A stretch of DNA of 64,000 nt from Campylobacter fetus subsp. testudinum 03-427 (GTDB lineage Bacteria > Campylobacterota > Campylobacteria > Campylobacterales > Campylobacteraceae): NCBI GenBank assembly GCA_000495505.1, contig CP006833.1:1364001-1428000 (forward strand), read 5' to 3'. The first letter of the stretch is position 1; the number at the start of each line of letters is the position of its first letter. The notes under the pieces were generated by a model. The model searched no databases, was not told where the DNA came from, and was given only the letters and a program-made list of their open reading frames with translations. Shown here in pieces: positions 17,880-27,702 of this stretch. Both the position numbers and the translations under genes were made by a program.

Positions 17880-18934
17880 ATTTTTACTTTATAATAGTCC
17901 ATATACCACTGCACAAATCTTGCAACTCCGTCATTTACGCTAGTATTTGGCTTATAGCCAAAGTCCTCTACTAGATCACTCACATCAGCGTAGGTTGAAG
18001 GAACATCGCCTGCTTGAAGCGGCATAAGATTTTTTTTGATTTCTCGTCCTAATTTTATCTCAATCGCCTTTATGTAGTCCATTAGCGAGGTTGGAGAGTT
18101 GTTTCCGATATTGTAAATTTTATAAGGCGCGTTTGAAGTAGCTGGATCGGGATTTTTAGCGTCCCAAGCCAAATTTGGAGTAGCTGGATTATCCACGCAT
18201 TTCATTATACCTTTTACGATATCAGCTACGTAAGTGAAGTCTCTTTTCATCTTTCCGTAGTTATAAACATCGATAGCTTTACCCTCTAGAGCAGCTTTAG
18301 TAAATAAAAACAGAGCCATATCCGGACGTCCCCACTCGCCATAAACGGTAAAAAATCTTAGTCCAGTCGTGCTAAGCCCAAAAAGATGACTATAAGTGTG
18401 AGCCATAAGCTCGTTTGATTTCTTGCTTGCGGCGTATAGACTGATAGGATGATTTACACTATCGTGGGTGGAAAACGGCATTTTTTCATTTAGTCCATAA
18501 ACTGAGCTTGAACTTGCATATACTAGGTTTTTCACGCCGTGATGGCGACAGCACTCAAGTATATTTGTAAAGCCTAAAATATTGCTATTTATATAAGCGT
18601 GTGGATTGATGAGTGAGTAGCGAACTCCTGCTTGCGCGGCTAAATTTATGACACAGTCAAAAGAGCTCTCTTCAAAAAGCTTTTGCATAGTTTTAAGATC
18701 ACTTAAATCTGCTTTTATAAAGCTTAAATTTGGATAAATACCAGATCTAACCACTATATTTTCTTCTATATTTTCACGTTTTATACCAAGCTCGTTTAGC
18801 CTTGCGTATTTTAAATTTATATCGTAATAATCATTTATACAGTCAAATCCTACCACCGTGTCGCCGCGTCTGGCTAGCTCACGGCTTAGATGAAATCCTA
18901 TAAATCCCGCTGTTCCAGTAACTAAAATCTTCAT
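17876..18934 (-). CDS. UDP-glucuronate 4-epimerase-like NAD-dependent epimerase
   Basis: The 352-aa protein belongs to the extended short-chain dehydrogenase family. It has the N-terminal [10 protein letters not shown] motif, the ASSSSVYG serine region and the YAASK catalytic pair. Long insertions such as [14 protein letters not shown] are typical of UDP-GlcA 4-epimerases (CapI/LspL type), which make UDP-galacturonate. It lies 9 bp after the UDP-HexNAc dehydrogenase. The likely pathway is UDP-Glc to UDP-GlcA by ugd, then UDP-GalA by this enzyme. The exact substrate is inferred from similarity. Confidence 0.85.
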   Translation of the reverse strand: MKILVTGTAGFIGFHLSRELARRGDTVVGFDCINDYYDINLKYARLNELGIKRENIEENIVVRSGIYPNLSFIKADLSDLKTMQKLFEESSFDCVINLAAQAGVRYSLINPHAYINSNILGFTNILECCRHHGVKNLVYASSSSVYGLNEKMPFSTHDSVNHPISLYAASKKSNELMAHTYSHLFGLSTTGLRFFTVYGEWGRPDMALFLFTKAALEGKAIDVYNYGKMKRDFTYVADIVKGIMKCVDNPATPNLAWDAKNPDPATSNAPYKIYNIGNNSPTSLMDYIKAIEIKLGREIKKNLMPLQAGDVPSTYADVSDLVEDFGYKPNTSVNDGVARFVQWYMDYYKVKI

Positions 18935-18943
18935 AAGCCGCCC

Positions 18944-20161
18944 TTAAATTCGTTTGATTTTATAAGATAAGCATTTACCAAAGTCTATTTTAGCAAACTC
19001 TTTGTGCGCCACAGCCAAGATCACGCAGTCGTGTCCGCTCAAATTTAAACTCTCTAAAAGCTCCACGCCATACTCTTTTTTCACATCATTTGCGTCCGCC
19101 CAAGGATCATAAACATCTACATTACAACCAAACTCTTTAAGCTCTTTTATCACATCGATAACTCTTGAGTTGCGGATATCAGGGCAGTTTTCTTTAAAAG
19201 TGATCCCAAGCACCAAAACCTTAGCACCATTTACTTTCAAGCCATTTTTTATCATCATTTTAACAGACTGATTTGCATGGTAAATTCCCATATTGTCATT
19301 TATCCTACGTCCTGCTAAAATGATCTCTGGATGATAACCGATCTCTTCAGCTTTATGCGTAAGATAGTATGGATCCACGCCGATGCAGTGACCTCCAACT
19401 AGTCCTGGTCGGAAATTTAGAAAGTTCCACTTCGTAGCTGCTGCGTCAAGCACTTCATTTGTGTCTATCTTCATCTTGTCAAATATCATCAACAGCTCAT
19501 TTACAAAGGCGATATTTATGTCACGTTGCGTATTTTCTATGACTTTTGCGGCTTCAGCTACTTTTATACTACTAGCTTTATAAACCCCTGCTTTTATGAT
19601 CTTACTATAAACAGCTTCTACGGTTTCAAGGGCTTTAGGACTACTTGCGGAGATGATTTTTTTGATTTTCGTGACCGTATGCTCTTTATCACCTGGATTT
19701 ATACGCTCAGGACTGTATCCACACTCAAAATCCACACCAAATTTAAGTCCGCTAGTCTCAAGCACCGGCACACACTCATCTTCAGTAACTCCTGGATAAA
19801 CCGTGCTTTCATATACTACTATATCGCCTTTTTTAAGCACTTTTGCTAAACTCGCGCTTGATTTATAAAGCGGAGTGAGATCTGGGCGATTATTTTTATC
19901 TATCGGTGTTGGAACAGTGACTATGTAAAAGTTGCACTCTTTTATATCATCTAAATTTATACTAAATTTCATACCGTTTTTTAGCACTTTGGTCATCTGT
20001 ATAGCGTCAAGTTCAAGAGTTCTATCGATACCATTTTTTAGCTCATTTATTCGTTTTTCATTTAGGTCAAATCCTACAACACTAAAAGCGTCGCTAAACG
20101 CCGCAGCTAAAGGCATTCCGACGTATCCAAGACCGATAATCCCTATTTTTATATCTCTCAT
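18944..20161 (-). CDS. UDP-N-acetyl-hexosamine 6-dehydrogenase (WbpA/TviB/WbpO type)
   Basis: It oxidises UDP-GlcNAc or UDP-GalNAc to the uronic acid. The protein of about 405 aa shows the Rossmann motif [14 protein letters not shown], the region [16 protein letters not shown], and the catalytic segment [14 protein letters not shown] with the nucleophilic cysteine. [15 protein letters not shown] is diagnostic of the HexNAc-specific branch rather than of Ugd. A GTG at 20164 is in frame, but the ATG at 20159-20161 is better spaced from AAGG. It heads a minus-strand operon with the epimerase and the ligase. Confidence 0.9.
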   Translation of the reverse strand: MRDIKIGIIGLGYVGMPLAAAFSDAFSVVGFDLNEKRINELKNGIDRTLELDAIQMTKVLKNGMKFSINLDDIKECNFYIVTVPTPIDKNNRPDLTPLYKSSASLAKVLKKGDIVVYESTVYPGVTEDECVPVLETSGLKFGVDFECGYSPERINPGDKEHTVTKIKKIISASSPKALETVEAVYSKIIKAGVYKASSIKVAEAAKVIENTQRDINIAFVNELLMIFDKMKIDTNEVLDAAATKWNFLNFRPGLVGGHCIGVDPYYLTHKAEEIGYHPEIILAGRRINDNMGIYHANQSVKMMIKNGLKVNGAKVLVLGITFKENCPDIRNSRVIDVIKELKEFGCNVDVYDPWADANDVKKEYGVELLESLNLSGHDCVILAVAHKEFAKIDFGKCLSYKIKRI

Positions 20162-20202
20162 CACAAACCTTTTTTAAATTTAGAAAATTATACACCAAAA
20201 TA

Positions 20203-21021
20203 TCATAAGCTATCTTTAAGCCTATCTAATTCATCATCTATAAATTTAGAAAAAACTGGCGTATAGCTCATATCTGTTTTTTTATCTTTTAAATACTCGC
20301 TCATCTGAGATAAGTAATCAGCGTAATCGTTTTTAGTAAGCTTTCCGCGCAACAGCTCGTACTTTAAAAATAACCAGTATGTATTTAGCGTATCAGACTC
20401 GCAATATTCATTTATTTTGTCTAATTTTTCCTCATAAAACATATCGATAACTTGATCGCCATGCACGTCGTATTTTCCAGGGAGATTTAAAGAGGCGCAA
20501 AGAGTATCTAGTTTTAGTCCGCTAACAGCCCTAAAATCACTGATATGATCAAGCAAATCAAGATGAAAAATGCCATCATATCTGCTTCTGTAATTTGTCC
20601 ATTTATCTTTTCCATTTTCTTTGTCGCTTGTACTAAAATACGGCTCGGCTTGAAGATTGTACCGCATAGCACGCACCATCAGCATAGGAAGATCAAAACC
20701 ACGACCGTTAAAACTCACCAAGCGCGGACTATGCTCATTTATGAAGTTTATAAATTTAGTTATTTTCTCCTCTTCGTCTTTGCCTTGCATCGTTGAAACT
20801 CGTAAAAATCTACCGAATTTATCCGCCATAACAGCCGATATAGCAACGACTTTATGAAAGCAAACAGGTAAAAACTCACTTCCACTTTTTTCTAATTGAG
20901 CTTTAAAAGCCTCTTTTGCTACTTCTACATCATCTCCTTCATAGCCAAAAACTTTTCTCAAACTATCGCTATCTGGTATGGTCTCGCAATCAAACACGCA
21001 TATATATTCACTTCTTGCCAT
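20203..21021 (-). CDS. DEDD-family 3'-5' exonuclease related to the PolB proofreading domain
   Basis: The 272-aa protein is a stand-alone exonuclease-fold protein. The first acidic motif is VFDCETIPD near residue 9, the second is SFNGRGFDLPML (about 158), and the last is YCESDTLNTYWL (about 210). This is the set seen in bacterial proteins annotated as predicted PolB-related exonucleases. A role in DNA or RNA processing is likely, but the substrate is unknown. It is divergent from waaC with about 60 bp between, and its end is 39 bp from the sugar dehydrogenase. Confidence 0.8.
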   Translation of the reverse strand: MARSEYICVFDCETIPDSDSLRKVFGYEGDDVEVAKEAFKAQLEKSGSEFLPVCFHKVVAISAVMADKFGRFLRVSTMQGKDEEEKITKFINFINEHSPRLVSFNGRGFDLPMLMVRAMRYNLQAEPYFSTSDKENGKDKWTNYRSRYDGIFHLDLLDHISDFRAVSGLKLDTLCASLNLPGKYDVHGDQVIDMFYEEKLDKINEYCESDTLNTYWLFLKYELLRGKLTKNDYADYLSQMSEYLKDKKTDMSYTPVFSKFIDDELDRLKDSL

Positions 21022-21080
21022 TTTACCTACTTTTTAGAATATTTTTTATACAATCATACCAAAAAACAATGGAAAAATAG

Positions 21081-22049
21081 TTGAAAATAGCCATCATAAA
21101 ACTCTCTAGCCTTGGCGATATAGTACATACGGTCATAGTTTTGCAATTTATAAAAAAATATTGCAAAGCAGCGGAAATTTCGTGGTTTGTAGATGAAAAG
21201 TTTGGCTCCATTTTAGACTCTCATCAAGATATCAAAGAGGTTGTGAAACTTCCTTTAAAAGATAAAAAATTTGTAAAAACTTATAAGATTTTATCTAAAT
21301 TTAGAAATAAATTTGATATCATCATCGACTTTCAAGGACTTATAAAATCAGCTATCGTCGGGCGAATTCTAGGAAAAAATGTAGTAGGATTTGACAAGCT
21401 TAGCGTAAAAGAGCCACTTTGCAGTATGCTCTATAGCACAAAAATTAACTGCGATTATAATGAAAATATAATAATTAGAAATTTAACTCTAGCAAGCAAG
21501 GCTCTGGATTTTAAATTTAACACAAACCAGATAGATAATAAACTGCCGTGTTTTGCAGTTAGCGACGACGATTTTGATTTTTTAGATAAAAACAGTAAAA
21601 ATCTACTTATAGCTCCATTTGCAAGCGAAAAAAGCAAATGCTACGACAAATTTAAAACGGTGATAAATGGGCTAAAAGAGTGCAATATCCTTATAAGTTT
21701 TGGTTCGCAAAAAGAAAAAGAAAAAGCATTAGAGCTTACAAAAAATACTCATGCTAAGCTGCTTCCAGCGCTTAGTTTAAATCACATGATAAATCTTATA
21801 AACAAAGTTGATTTGGTCATAGGAAACGATAGCGGTATAACTCACATTGCGTGGGCGCAAAACAGAGCTTCTATAACTATTTTTGGTAATCGTCCAAGCA
21901 TACGAAATGCTTATAAAACAGATAAAAATATAGTGCTAGACGCAGGCAAAAAAGTAGATGCAAAATGTATTGATAAAAGCGATTTTTGCGTATGCGATAT
22001 AGATCCAAATTTAGTTATAAAAGAGGCAAAAAGGCTACTTGATGAGTGA
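21081..22049 (+). CDS. waaC: Lipopolysaccharide heptosyltransferase I (WaaC)
   Basis: WaaC adds the first L-glycero-D-manno-heptose to Kdo on lipid A in the cytoplasm. The 322-aa GT9 protein begins KIAIIKLSSLGDIVHTVIVL and has the donor-binding segment LVIGNDSGITHIAWAQN near residue 250. A TTG start at 21081 is preceded by GGA at 8 nt; no better ATG lies nearby. It opens the LOS core locus and overlaps waaM by 8 bp, the same pairing as in C. jejuni. Confidence 0.92.
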   Translation: MKIAIIKLSSLGDIVHTVIVLQFIKKYCKAAEISWFVDEKFGSILDSHQDIKEVVKLPLKDKKFVKTYKILSKFRNKFDIIIDFQGLIKSAIVGRILGKNVVGFDKLSVKEPLCSMLYSTKINCDYNENIIIRNLTLASKALDFKFNTNQIDNKLPCFAVSDDDFDFLDKNSKNLLIAPFASEKSKCYDKFKTVINGLKECNILISFGSQKEKEKALELTKNTHAKLLPALSLNHMINLINKVDLVIGNDSGITHIAWAQNRASITIFGNRPSIRNAYKTDKNIVLDAGKKVDAKCIDKSDFCVCDIDPNLVIKEAKRLLDE

Positions 22050-22926
22050 TATGATTTATCTATTTTTATATAAATTTTTTAAATTTATAGTAACTTATAC
22101 TCCGCAGTCTTTGCAAAGTCCGTTTTTTACGGCACTTGCGTATATTTTTTATAAATTTGATAAAAAACATACAAATATTATGAGAGTAAATTTAAAAATG
22201 TGCTTTCCAGAATTTACAGAACAAAAAATAGAAAAAATCATAAAAGCGACATATAGGAATTTTGGATATTTTGGAGCTGATTTTTTACGAAATCAAGATA
22301 GCACAAAAGAAAATATACTAAATAAAGTTAGTTTCAAAAATGAAAATATACTGCTGGACGCATTAGCCACAAAACGCCCTATCATAGTGCAAACCGCGCA
22401 TTATGGAAACTGGGAGCTTTTTAGTCTTGCGATGGCAGCAAAGTTTGGTAGTGTTTCTATAGTCGGTAGAAACCTTGATAGCAGTGTTATGGATCAAATT
22501 TTAAGTAAAAATAGAACAAAATTCGACATAGAACTGATACCAAAAGACGGCGGCGCTAGAGATATTCTCAAAGCTCTTAAAAATAGGCGAATACTAGGAA
22601 TTTTAGTAGATCAAAATACAGCCAAAAAAGATGGAGTCCAGTGTGAGTTTTTCGGTAAAAAGATAATGCACACTCCAGCTGCTAGTATCTTTGCTAGCAA
22701 AACAGGAGCCATCATCATTCCTGCTTTTATAAAGCGAATTTCAAGAGATAAAAACGAAATTTGCTTTTTTAAAGAGATTTTGGTTGAAAATTATGAAGGA
22801 GATAAGCTTCAAAAGGCGACTCAAGCTCAAAGTGACGCTACTAAGCAGATGATAAAAGATAAACCAGACGAATACTTTTGGATGCATAAAAAATTTAAAC
22901 ACTTCTATGAGGAAATTTATAAATGA
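22042..22926 (+). CDS. waaM: Lipid A biosynthesis lauroyl acyltransferase (WaaM/HtrB/LpxL type)
   Basis: It transfers a secondary acyl chain to lipid A at the inner membrane. The protein of about 294 aa has the HxxxxE/D-type active site in QTAHYGNWELFSLAM (about 125-139), and a basic segment LVDQNTAKKDGV that resembles the LpxL family. An ATG at 22042 overlaps the end of waaC and follows AAAAGG; a TTG one codon earlier is possible. The final bases overlap the next glycosyltransferase by 4 bp, so translation is likely coupled. Confidence 0.9.
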   Translation: MSDMIYLFLYKFFKFIVTYTPQSLQSPFFTALAYIFYKFDKKHTNIMRVNLKMCFPEFTEQKIEKIIKATYRNFGYFGADFLRNQDSTKENILNKVSFKNENILLDALATKRPIIVQTAHYGNWELFSLAMAAKFGSVSIVGRNLDSSVMDQILSKNRTKFDIELIPKDGGARDILKALKNRRILGILVDQNTAKKDGVQCEFFGKKIMHTPAASIFASKTGAIIIPAFIKRISRDKNEICFFKEILVENYEGDKLQKATQAQSDATKQMIKDKPDEYFWMHKKFKHFYEEIYK

Positions 22927-23618
22927 TAAGCTTTATAGTGCTGACTTTCAACAGTGAAAAATACCTCAAAGAAGTGCTATCAAGCATATCTTGGGCTGAT
23001 GAAATCGTGGTAGTAGATAGCGGCTCAAACGATGAAACTTTAGGTATTTGTTCTGAATTTAAAAACGTTAAAATCACTCACCAAAAGTGGCTTGGATTTG
23101 GTATGCAAAAACAGTTCGGTGTTGATTTATCAAAAAATGAATGGGTCTTTGTGCTTGATAGCGATGAGGTAGTTACCAAAGAGCTTAAAAACGAGATTAT
23201 AGATGAGCTTAAAAATCCTAAATTTAAAGCATACAAAGTTGCTAGGTTAAATTATTTTTTTGGTGAGCCGATTAGAAAAATGGGTCTTTATCCAGACTAT
23301 ACGATAAGATTTTTCAATAAAAATTATGCTAAATTTGACGGTAGAAGCGTACATGAAAGCGTGATTACCAACTCAAAAATAGGAGTACTAAAAAATCACT
23401 TTATCCACCATGCTTATGAGAGCGTGGAGCAGTTTATAAATAAACAAAACAGCTACTCAAGCCTAAATAAAAAATCAAATAAAATAAAAGCTGTACTAAA
23501 TCCTTGCTGGACATTTTTTAAATTATATATTTTAAAAGGTGGTTTTTTGGAAGGCTGGAATGGCTTTGTCATCGCTAAACTTTATAGCGAATATACATTT
23601 TGGAAGTATATAAAATGA
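22923..23618 (+). CDS. GT2 LOS core glycosyltransferase (WaaE/KdtX/LgtF type)
   Basis: The 231-aa GT2 enzyme starts MISFIVLTFNSEKYLKEVLS, with EIVVVDSGSNDET and the acidic site WVFVLDSDEV. This short form resembles the family that adds a beta-glucose to heptose I of the LPS core (LgtF/WaaE). It follows waaM in a chain of overlapping genes (ATGA), matching the start of C. jejuni LOS loci. The sugar is likely glucose, but that is not shown by the sequence. Confidence 0.82.
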   Translation: MISFIVLTFNSEKYLKEVLSSISWADEIVVVDSGSNDETLGICSEFKNVKITHQKWLGFGMQKQFGVDLSKNEWVFVLDSDEVVTKELKNEIIDELKNPKFKAYKVARLNYFFGEPIRKMGLYPDYTIRFFNKNYAKFDGRSVHESVITNSKIGVLKNHFIHHAYESVEQFINKQNSYSSLNKKSNKIKAVLNPCWTFFKLYILKGGFLEGWNGFVIAKLYSEYTFWKYIK

Positions 23619-24685
23619 AAATTTTAGTAATGAAATTTAGAAATATAGGCGATGTCTTGCTCACAACTCCTTTGTTAGAAAATTTAAAACACTATTACCC
23701 TGATGCAAAGATACATTTTGCTTTAAATAAAGGCTGTGAGGCGATGATAGAGGGCAATCCAAATGTAGATAAAATCCATATATATGATAGAAATGAAGTA
23801 AAAAAGGCAACTATTTTTAAGCGTATTTATCTTGAATATAAATTTGCAAAAACTCTAAAAAATGAGAAATTCGATATTATTATCCAAACTACAAAAGGAG
23901 ACCGAGGTCTCATCATAGCTAAGCTTTGCGGTGCAAAAACAGTTGTATCTTACTTGGCTAAAAATCGCATTTTTAATAAATTTATAACTCACAAAATAAA
24001 AGAACAAGGCTCTGCGCATACGGTACTAGCGAATTTAGACGCGCTCAAAGCTTTAGGATATGAGCCAAAAAATGCTAGAGTTAAGATATATTTTGATGAC
24101 TACTCACAAGATTCTAAATTTAAAAATATACCAAATAAGTTTATACATATTCATCCTATGAGCAGATGGATTTTTAAATGTATAGATGATGAAACTTTGG
24201 CTAAAATAATAGATTTTTGCGAACTAAATTTAAATCAAAAAGTAGTATTAACCTGTGATAAAAACCGAGTTGAGCTTGAAAAAATGCAAAATATACTCAA
24301 AAACTGCATTACAAAACCTGTACTATTTTTAGGAAATTTGAGTTTAAAAGAAGTAGCTTTTTTAAGCTCAAAATCAGAACTCTTTATAGGGGTAGATACT
24401 GCGATTATGCATATAGCAGCAGCCAATAATGTGCCTTGCATAGCGTTTTTTGGACCTAGCGGAGCATTTCATTGGGGACCTTGGGATAACTCTTGTATAA
24501 AAAGCGGATATACGCAAAAAAACGGTATTCAAACAATGGGAAAACACAAAGTTATCCAAAAAAACTTAGATTGTGTTCCTTGCGGAAAAGATGGTTGTAA
24601 CGGCTCAAAAAGGAGCGATTGTCTTATAAATTTAGACTTAAATTTGATAAAAAATAGTATATCTCAGTTCTTCAAAGCTGAGTAA
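23615..24685 (+). CDS. GT9 heptosyltransferase-family enzyme
   Basis: This GT9 protein of about 356 aa opens KILVMKFRNIGDVLLTTPLL and carries the donor motif LFIGVDTAIMHIAAANNVP. A C-terminal cysteine cluster (NLDCVPCGKDGCNGS) is like those of WaaF/WaaQ proteins. It is probably a third-heptose transferase or a relative using another ADP- or UDP-sugar. The ATG at 23615 overlaps the previous stop as ATGA and is preferred over a TTG at 23600. Its 3' end overlaps the convergent deacetylase by 22 bp. Confidence 0.85.
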   Translation: MKILVMKFRNIGDVLLTTPLLENLKHYYPDAKIHFALNKGCEAMIEGNPNVDKIHIYDRNEVKKATIFKRIYLEYKFAKTLKNEKFDIIIQTTKGDRGLIIAKLCGAKTVVSYLAKNRIFNKFITHKIKEQGSAHTVLANLDALKALGYEPKNARVKIYFDDYSQDSKFKNIPNKFIHIHPMSRWIFKCIDDETLAKIIDFCELNLNQKVVLTCDKNRVELEKMQNILKNCITKPVLFLGNLSLKEVAFLSSKSELFIGVDTAIMHIAAANNVPCIAFFGPSGAFHWGPWDNSCIKSGYTQKNGIQTMGKHKVIQKNLDCVPCGKDGCNGSKRSDCLINLDLNLIKNSISQFFKAE

Positions 24686-25434
24686 AAACTTCCTAAAATA
24701 TCATTTTGATATATAAATAGCGTCTTTTTTAACCATTTAGCGTCTTTTTTAACCGCAACTCTTTTTATATATTTTAAATTATTATCAGGTTTATTTATAC
24801 CTCGTTTCGTGGTATAAAATATCTCATAACCGATCTGTTTTGCCGCTTGCAACTTGTTTTCATCATATTGTCCGCGCGGCCAACAAAGATGAGCATCATC
24901 AAATCCTAAGCGATCTTTTATTATCTTTTTACAAGCAAAAATATCATCTTCAAATCTTAAATTTCCGAAATAAGCATCATCATGCCCATTTGTATGAGAG
25001 TGAAAATCAAAAACATCTTTCATTTTTTCCACCTCATCCCAGTTTAGAAACAAACTAGCAGGCTCGCTAATAGCTTTTTGTTTTGCTTCTTTATGCGATA
25101 ACGCTCTAAACTCGGCTTTTCTAAGTGCATTTTGCTCGCTTGCTTTTTCTATCCAACTAGTCACTAAAAACAGAGTTGCATTTAAACCATATCTCTTCAA
25201 AATTGGATAAGCGTAGTAATAATTATCTCTCCAACCATCATCAAAAGTTATAAAAACGCTCTTTTTGGGTAGTTTAAGCTCACCTTTTTTAAATTTCAAA
25301 AATTCATCTGAACTTAAAGTTTTATAACCATTTTGACTAAGAAACTTCATTTGAGACTCAAATTCGCTAAGACTGCTAGCGATAAATCCTGATTTTGGCA
25401 AAACATGATGATACATAAGAACGGTTATACTCAT
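24664..25434 (-). CDS. Polysaccharide deacetylase family protein
   Basis: The 256-aa protein has a NodB-homology fold of the carbohydrate esterase 4 type. An opening MYHHVLP is followed by the metal and base aspartates in FITFDDGWRDN (about 80), the histidines in DFHSHTNGHDD (about 145), and CWPRGQYD (about 188). No signal peptide is seen, so it probably acts in the cytoplasm, perhaps de-N-acetylating a core sugar or its lipid-linked precursor. It is the only minus-strand gene in this stretch and overlaps the 3' end of the GT9 gene. Confidence 0.85.
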   Translation of the reverse strand: MSITVLMYHHVLPKSGFIASSLSEFESQMKFLSQNGYKTLSSDEFLKFKKGELKLPKKSVFITFDDGWRDNYYYAYPILKRYGLNATLFLVTSWIEKASEQNALRKAEFRALSHKEAKQKAISEPASLFLNWDEVEKMKDVFDFHSHTNGHDDAYFGNLRFEDDIFACKKIIKDRLGFDDAHLCWPRGQYDENKLQAAKQIGYEIFYTTKRGINKPDNNLKYIKRVAVKKDAKWLKKTLFIYQNDILGSFYSALKN

Positions 25435-25490
25435 ATCTAATCTTTTTATAATAAAAAAAATAGTATTCTTACAAAAAACAGAGGTTAAAT

Positions 25491-26609
25491 TTGTACGTTA
25501 TATACTACTTTTTGTTATATCCTTTTTTGCTGATTTTATCATTTTTTCGCAAAAAAACAGATAAAATATTGATTATTCAAACAGCCAAAATCGGCGATTA
25601 CGCCAACTCTACAATCATTTTTGACGCAGCTAGCAGCACTAAAGGCGGTAAATTTGATATTGTTTTAGATAAAATAAATCTTAATTTTGCAGATTACGAC
25701 TCCAGAATAGAAAATAAATTTGCAATAAACAAATATAAAAAAGGGATTAAAAAGTTTATTTTGGGTTTTAAACTATTTTTTAAAAGTTATGATAAAATTT
25801 ATGTTTTGATGCCAAATAATCTAAATTTATTTCTAGCTAAGTTCGCTTTTCCAAAGCATATAATTACGATCAGCCACTACAAAAACAGCTCTTTTTTTTA
25901 TTTACTTTCAAAAAACGCCAAGGTAATTCAACATACAAAAAACGATTTGACGCTTAAAACATACTTAAAAATGCTTGATTTAGAACTTTTTCAAAATGAA
26001 CTCCAAAAAGATACGATTAAAGTTAAAAAAATGGTTCAAAAACCACTATTCATACCTGAAAAGTGTGAGAATTTACTTATAAATGAGCATAAATTCAAAG
26101 TTGGGTTAAGTCTTAGTGCCGGAAATAAAATGAAAACGATAATTCCTCAAACGTGGGATAAAATCTTTGAAATCTTAAGCAAATTCGATGTTGAAATTTA
26201 TATTTTCGGAGTCGCAGATGAGATAAATTTGCTTAAAAATACCAACACAAGAAATATAAAAATAGTATCATTAATAGATAAAATCAGCCTCAATGAACTA
26301 CCTTTTTACATATCAAAAATGAACCTTTATATCTCAAGCGACACTGGAAATTACTACATCGCAGACACTATGGAAGTACCTACTATATGTTTTATGGGAC
26401 CTTGTTTTGCAAGCGAACAAAGAGGCGTATTTAACTCGCTTATCATAACATCAAATTTGCCGCCATTTAGTGCTGTTTTTGATACGATTTATAAGACGGA
26501 TGCTAAAAAGTATTTTGAAATCACTCAAAAAGATGAAAAAAATATATATGAATTTATAAATAATCTTTATAAATCTTTTCTATCTTGCAAAGATAATTTT
26601 CCAAACTAA
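25491..26609 (+). CDS. GT9-family glycosyltransferase with N-terminal membrane anchor
   Basis: The 372-aa protein has a hydrophobic N-terminus (about 3-18) followed by KILIIQTAKIGDYANST, the GT9 opening, and LYISSDTGNYYIADTMEVPT, the donor-site region. It lacks the C-terminal cysteine cluster of its neighbours. It starts with TTG at 25491 after a weak AGAGG. Its last 56 bp overlap the convergent GT4 gene, an unusually long tail-to-tail overlap. It is probably a core glycosyltransferase; the sugar is unknown. Confidence 0.78.
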   Translation: MYVIYYFLLYPFLLILSFFRKKTDKILIIQTAKIGDYANSTIIFDAASSTKGGKFDIVLDKINLNFADYDSRIENKFAINKYKKGIKKFILGFKLFFKSYDKIYVLMPNNLNLFLAKFAFPKHIITISHYKNSSFFYLLSKNAKVIQHTKNDLTLKTYLKMLDLELFQNELQKDTIKVKKMVQKPLFIPEKCENLLINEHKFKVGLSLSAGNKMKTIIPQTWDKIFEILSKFDVEIYIFGVADEINLLKNTNTRNIKIVSLIDKISLNELPFYISKMNLYISSDTGNYYIADTMEVPTICFMGPCFASEQRGVFNSLIITSNLPPFSAVFDTIYKTDAKKYFEITQKDEKNIYEFINNLYKSFLSCKDNFPN

Positions 26610-27702
26610 AATTAGATATTATAGCCATATCAGGCTCTTTAGATGATGGTTTTTTAAGCTTTTTTAAACATTCTAACAAAGAAGCGCTATCGCGTTTTAC
26701 TATATGAAAATTATCTTTATTTGATGAAATATTATAAATTTCTTTTATAACTGGGATATCAGAATATATCACTCCAAGTCCAGCGCTAAGTCCTTCGATA
26801 ACAACTCTAGGCAATCCCTCATCACTTGAAAATCCAAGGATATAATCGCTCTTTGCATAAATTTCATCCATATTTTTTATAAAACCAAGATATTTTACCT
26901 TGCCTTGCTCTTCTAATATCTGAAGCTTTTGGATAAGTTTTTTATCTACTTCGCCTCCTGCAAGATAAAGCTTGACATCATCTCTTTTTAAGCCTAAAAA
27001 AGCGTCAAAAACAAGGCTGTGTCCTTTAAGACTTAAGAAATTTGCCGGCATAATGATAGAAATATCAGAATTATCTAAATGTTGATTTGTAGCTAGACCG
27101 CTGTAAATGACAGGGTTATAAACGATATTTTTAGAAATTTCCATCTGATTAGCGTAAAAATCATAGGTTGAATTTGAAACACTAATAGCTAAAAAACTAA
27201 GCTTTTTTAGTTTAGACAGCTTAAAATCTTCTATTTTTGAGTTCTTTCTTAAATGCTGGATAACTTTTATACCAAGCAAATTTGCAGCTTCATTGTAAGC
27301 CAAATTCGTTGAAAAATGGTTGTTGAGATGAACTAAATTTATATCTATTTTTTTATTTAACTCATAACTGCTATTGATATTAGTACCGATATTATTAAAT
27401 AACTTAATAGCAAAATCAAGATCATTTTTATACAGAACTTTATCCAAAAGTTTTTTTGAAAACAATCTAAGAAGTTCTTTTTTAAATTTACAAATCCTCT
27501 TTTTATGCTCAAAATATATGAACTTAGCTCCATAACTTTCTATAATGGAAGATATTTTTTTATCACCAACCATATAATCATTTTCAAAATATACATAAAT
27601 TTTATACTCATTTTTGCTTGATAAAGCGCCTAAAAGATACAAAAAACTCTTTGTTCCGCCGCCATACTCAAGCCCGGTATCTATAAATAAAATCTTTTTC
27701 AC
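26554..27702 (-). CDS. GT4-family glycosyltransferase
   Basis: The 382-aa protein starts with DTGLEYGGGTKSFLYLLGAL, a GT-B acceptor-domain loop. Its donor domain carries the segment FSSDEGLPRVVIEGLSAGLG, which contains the E(x7)E motif. The gene is the last of five minus-strand LOS genes read from the O-antigen ligase, and it overlaps the previous gene by 4 bp. It is assigned to LPS core or O-chain building by context. Confidence 0.82.
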   Translation of the reverse strand: MKKILFIDTGLEYGGGTKSFLYLLGALSSKNEYKIYVYFENDYMVGDKKISSIIESYGAKFIYFEHKKRICKFKKELLRLFSKKLLDKVLYKNDLDFAIKLFNNIGTNINSSYELNKKIDINLVHLNNHFSTNLAYNEAANLLGIKVIQHLRKNSKIEDFKLSKLKKLSFLAISVSNSTYDFYANQMEISKNIVYNPVIYSGLATNQHLDNSDISIIMPANFLSLKGHSLVFDAFLGLKRDDVKLYLAGGEVDKKLIQKLQILEEQGKVKYLGFIKNMDEIYAKSDYILGFSSDEGLPRVVIEGLSAGLGVIYSDIPVIKEIYNISSNKDNFHIVKRDSASLLECLKKLKKPSSKEPDMAIISNFSLENYLCKIEKIYKDYL

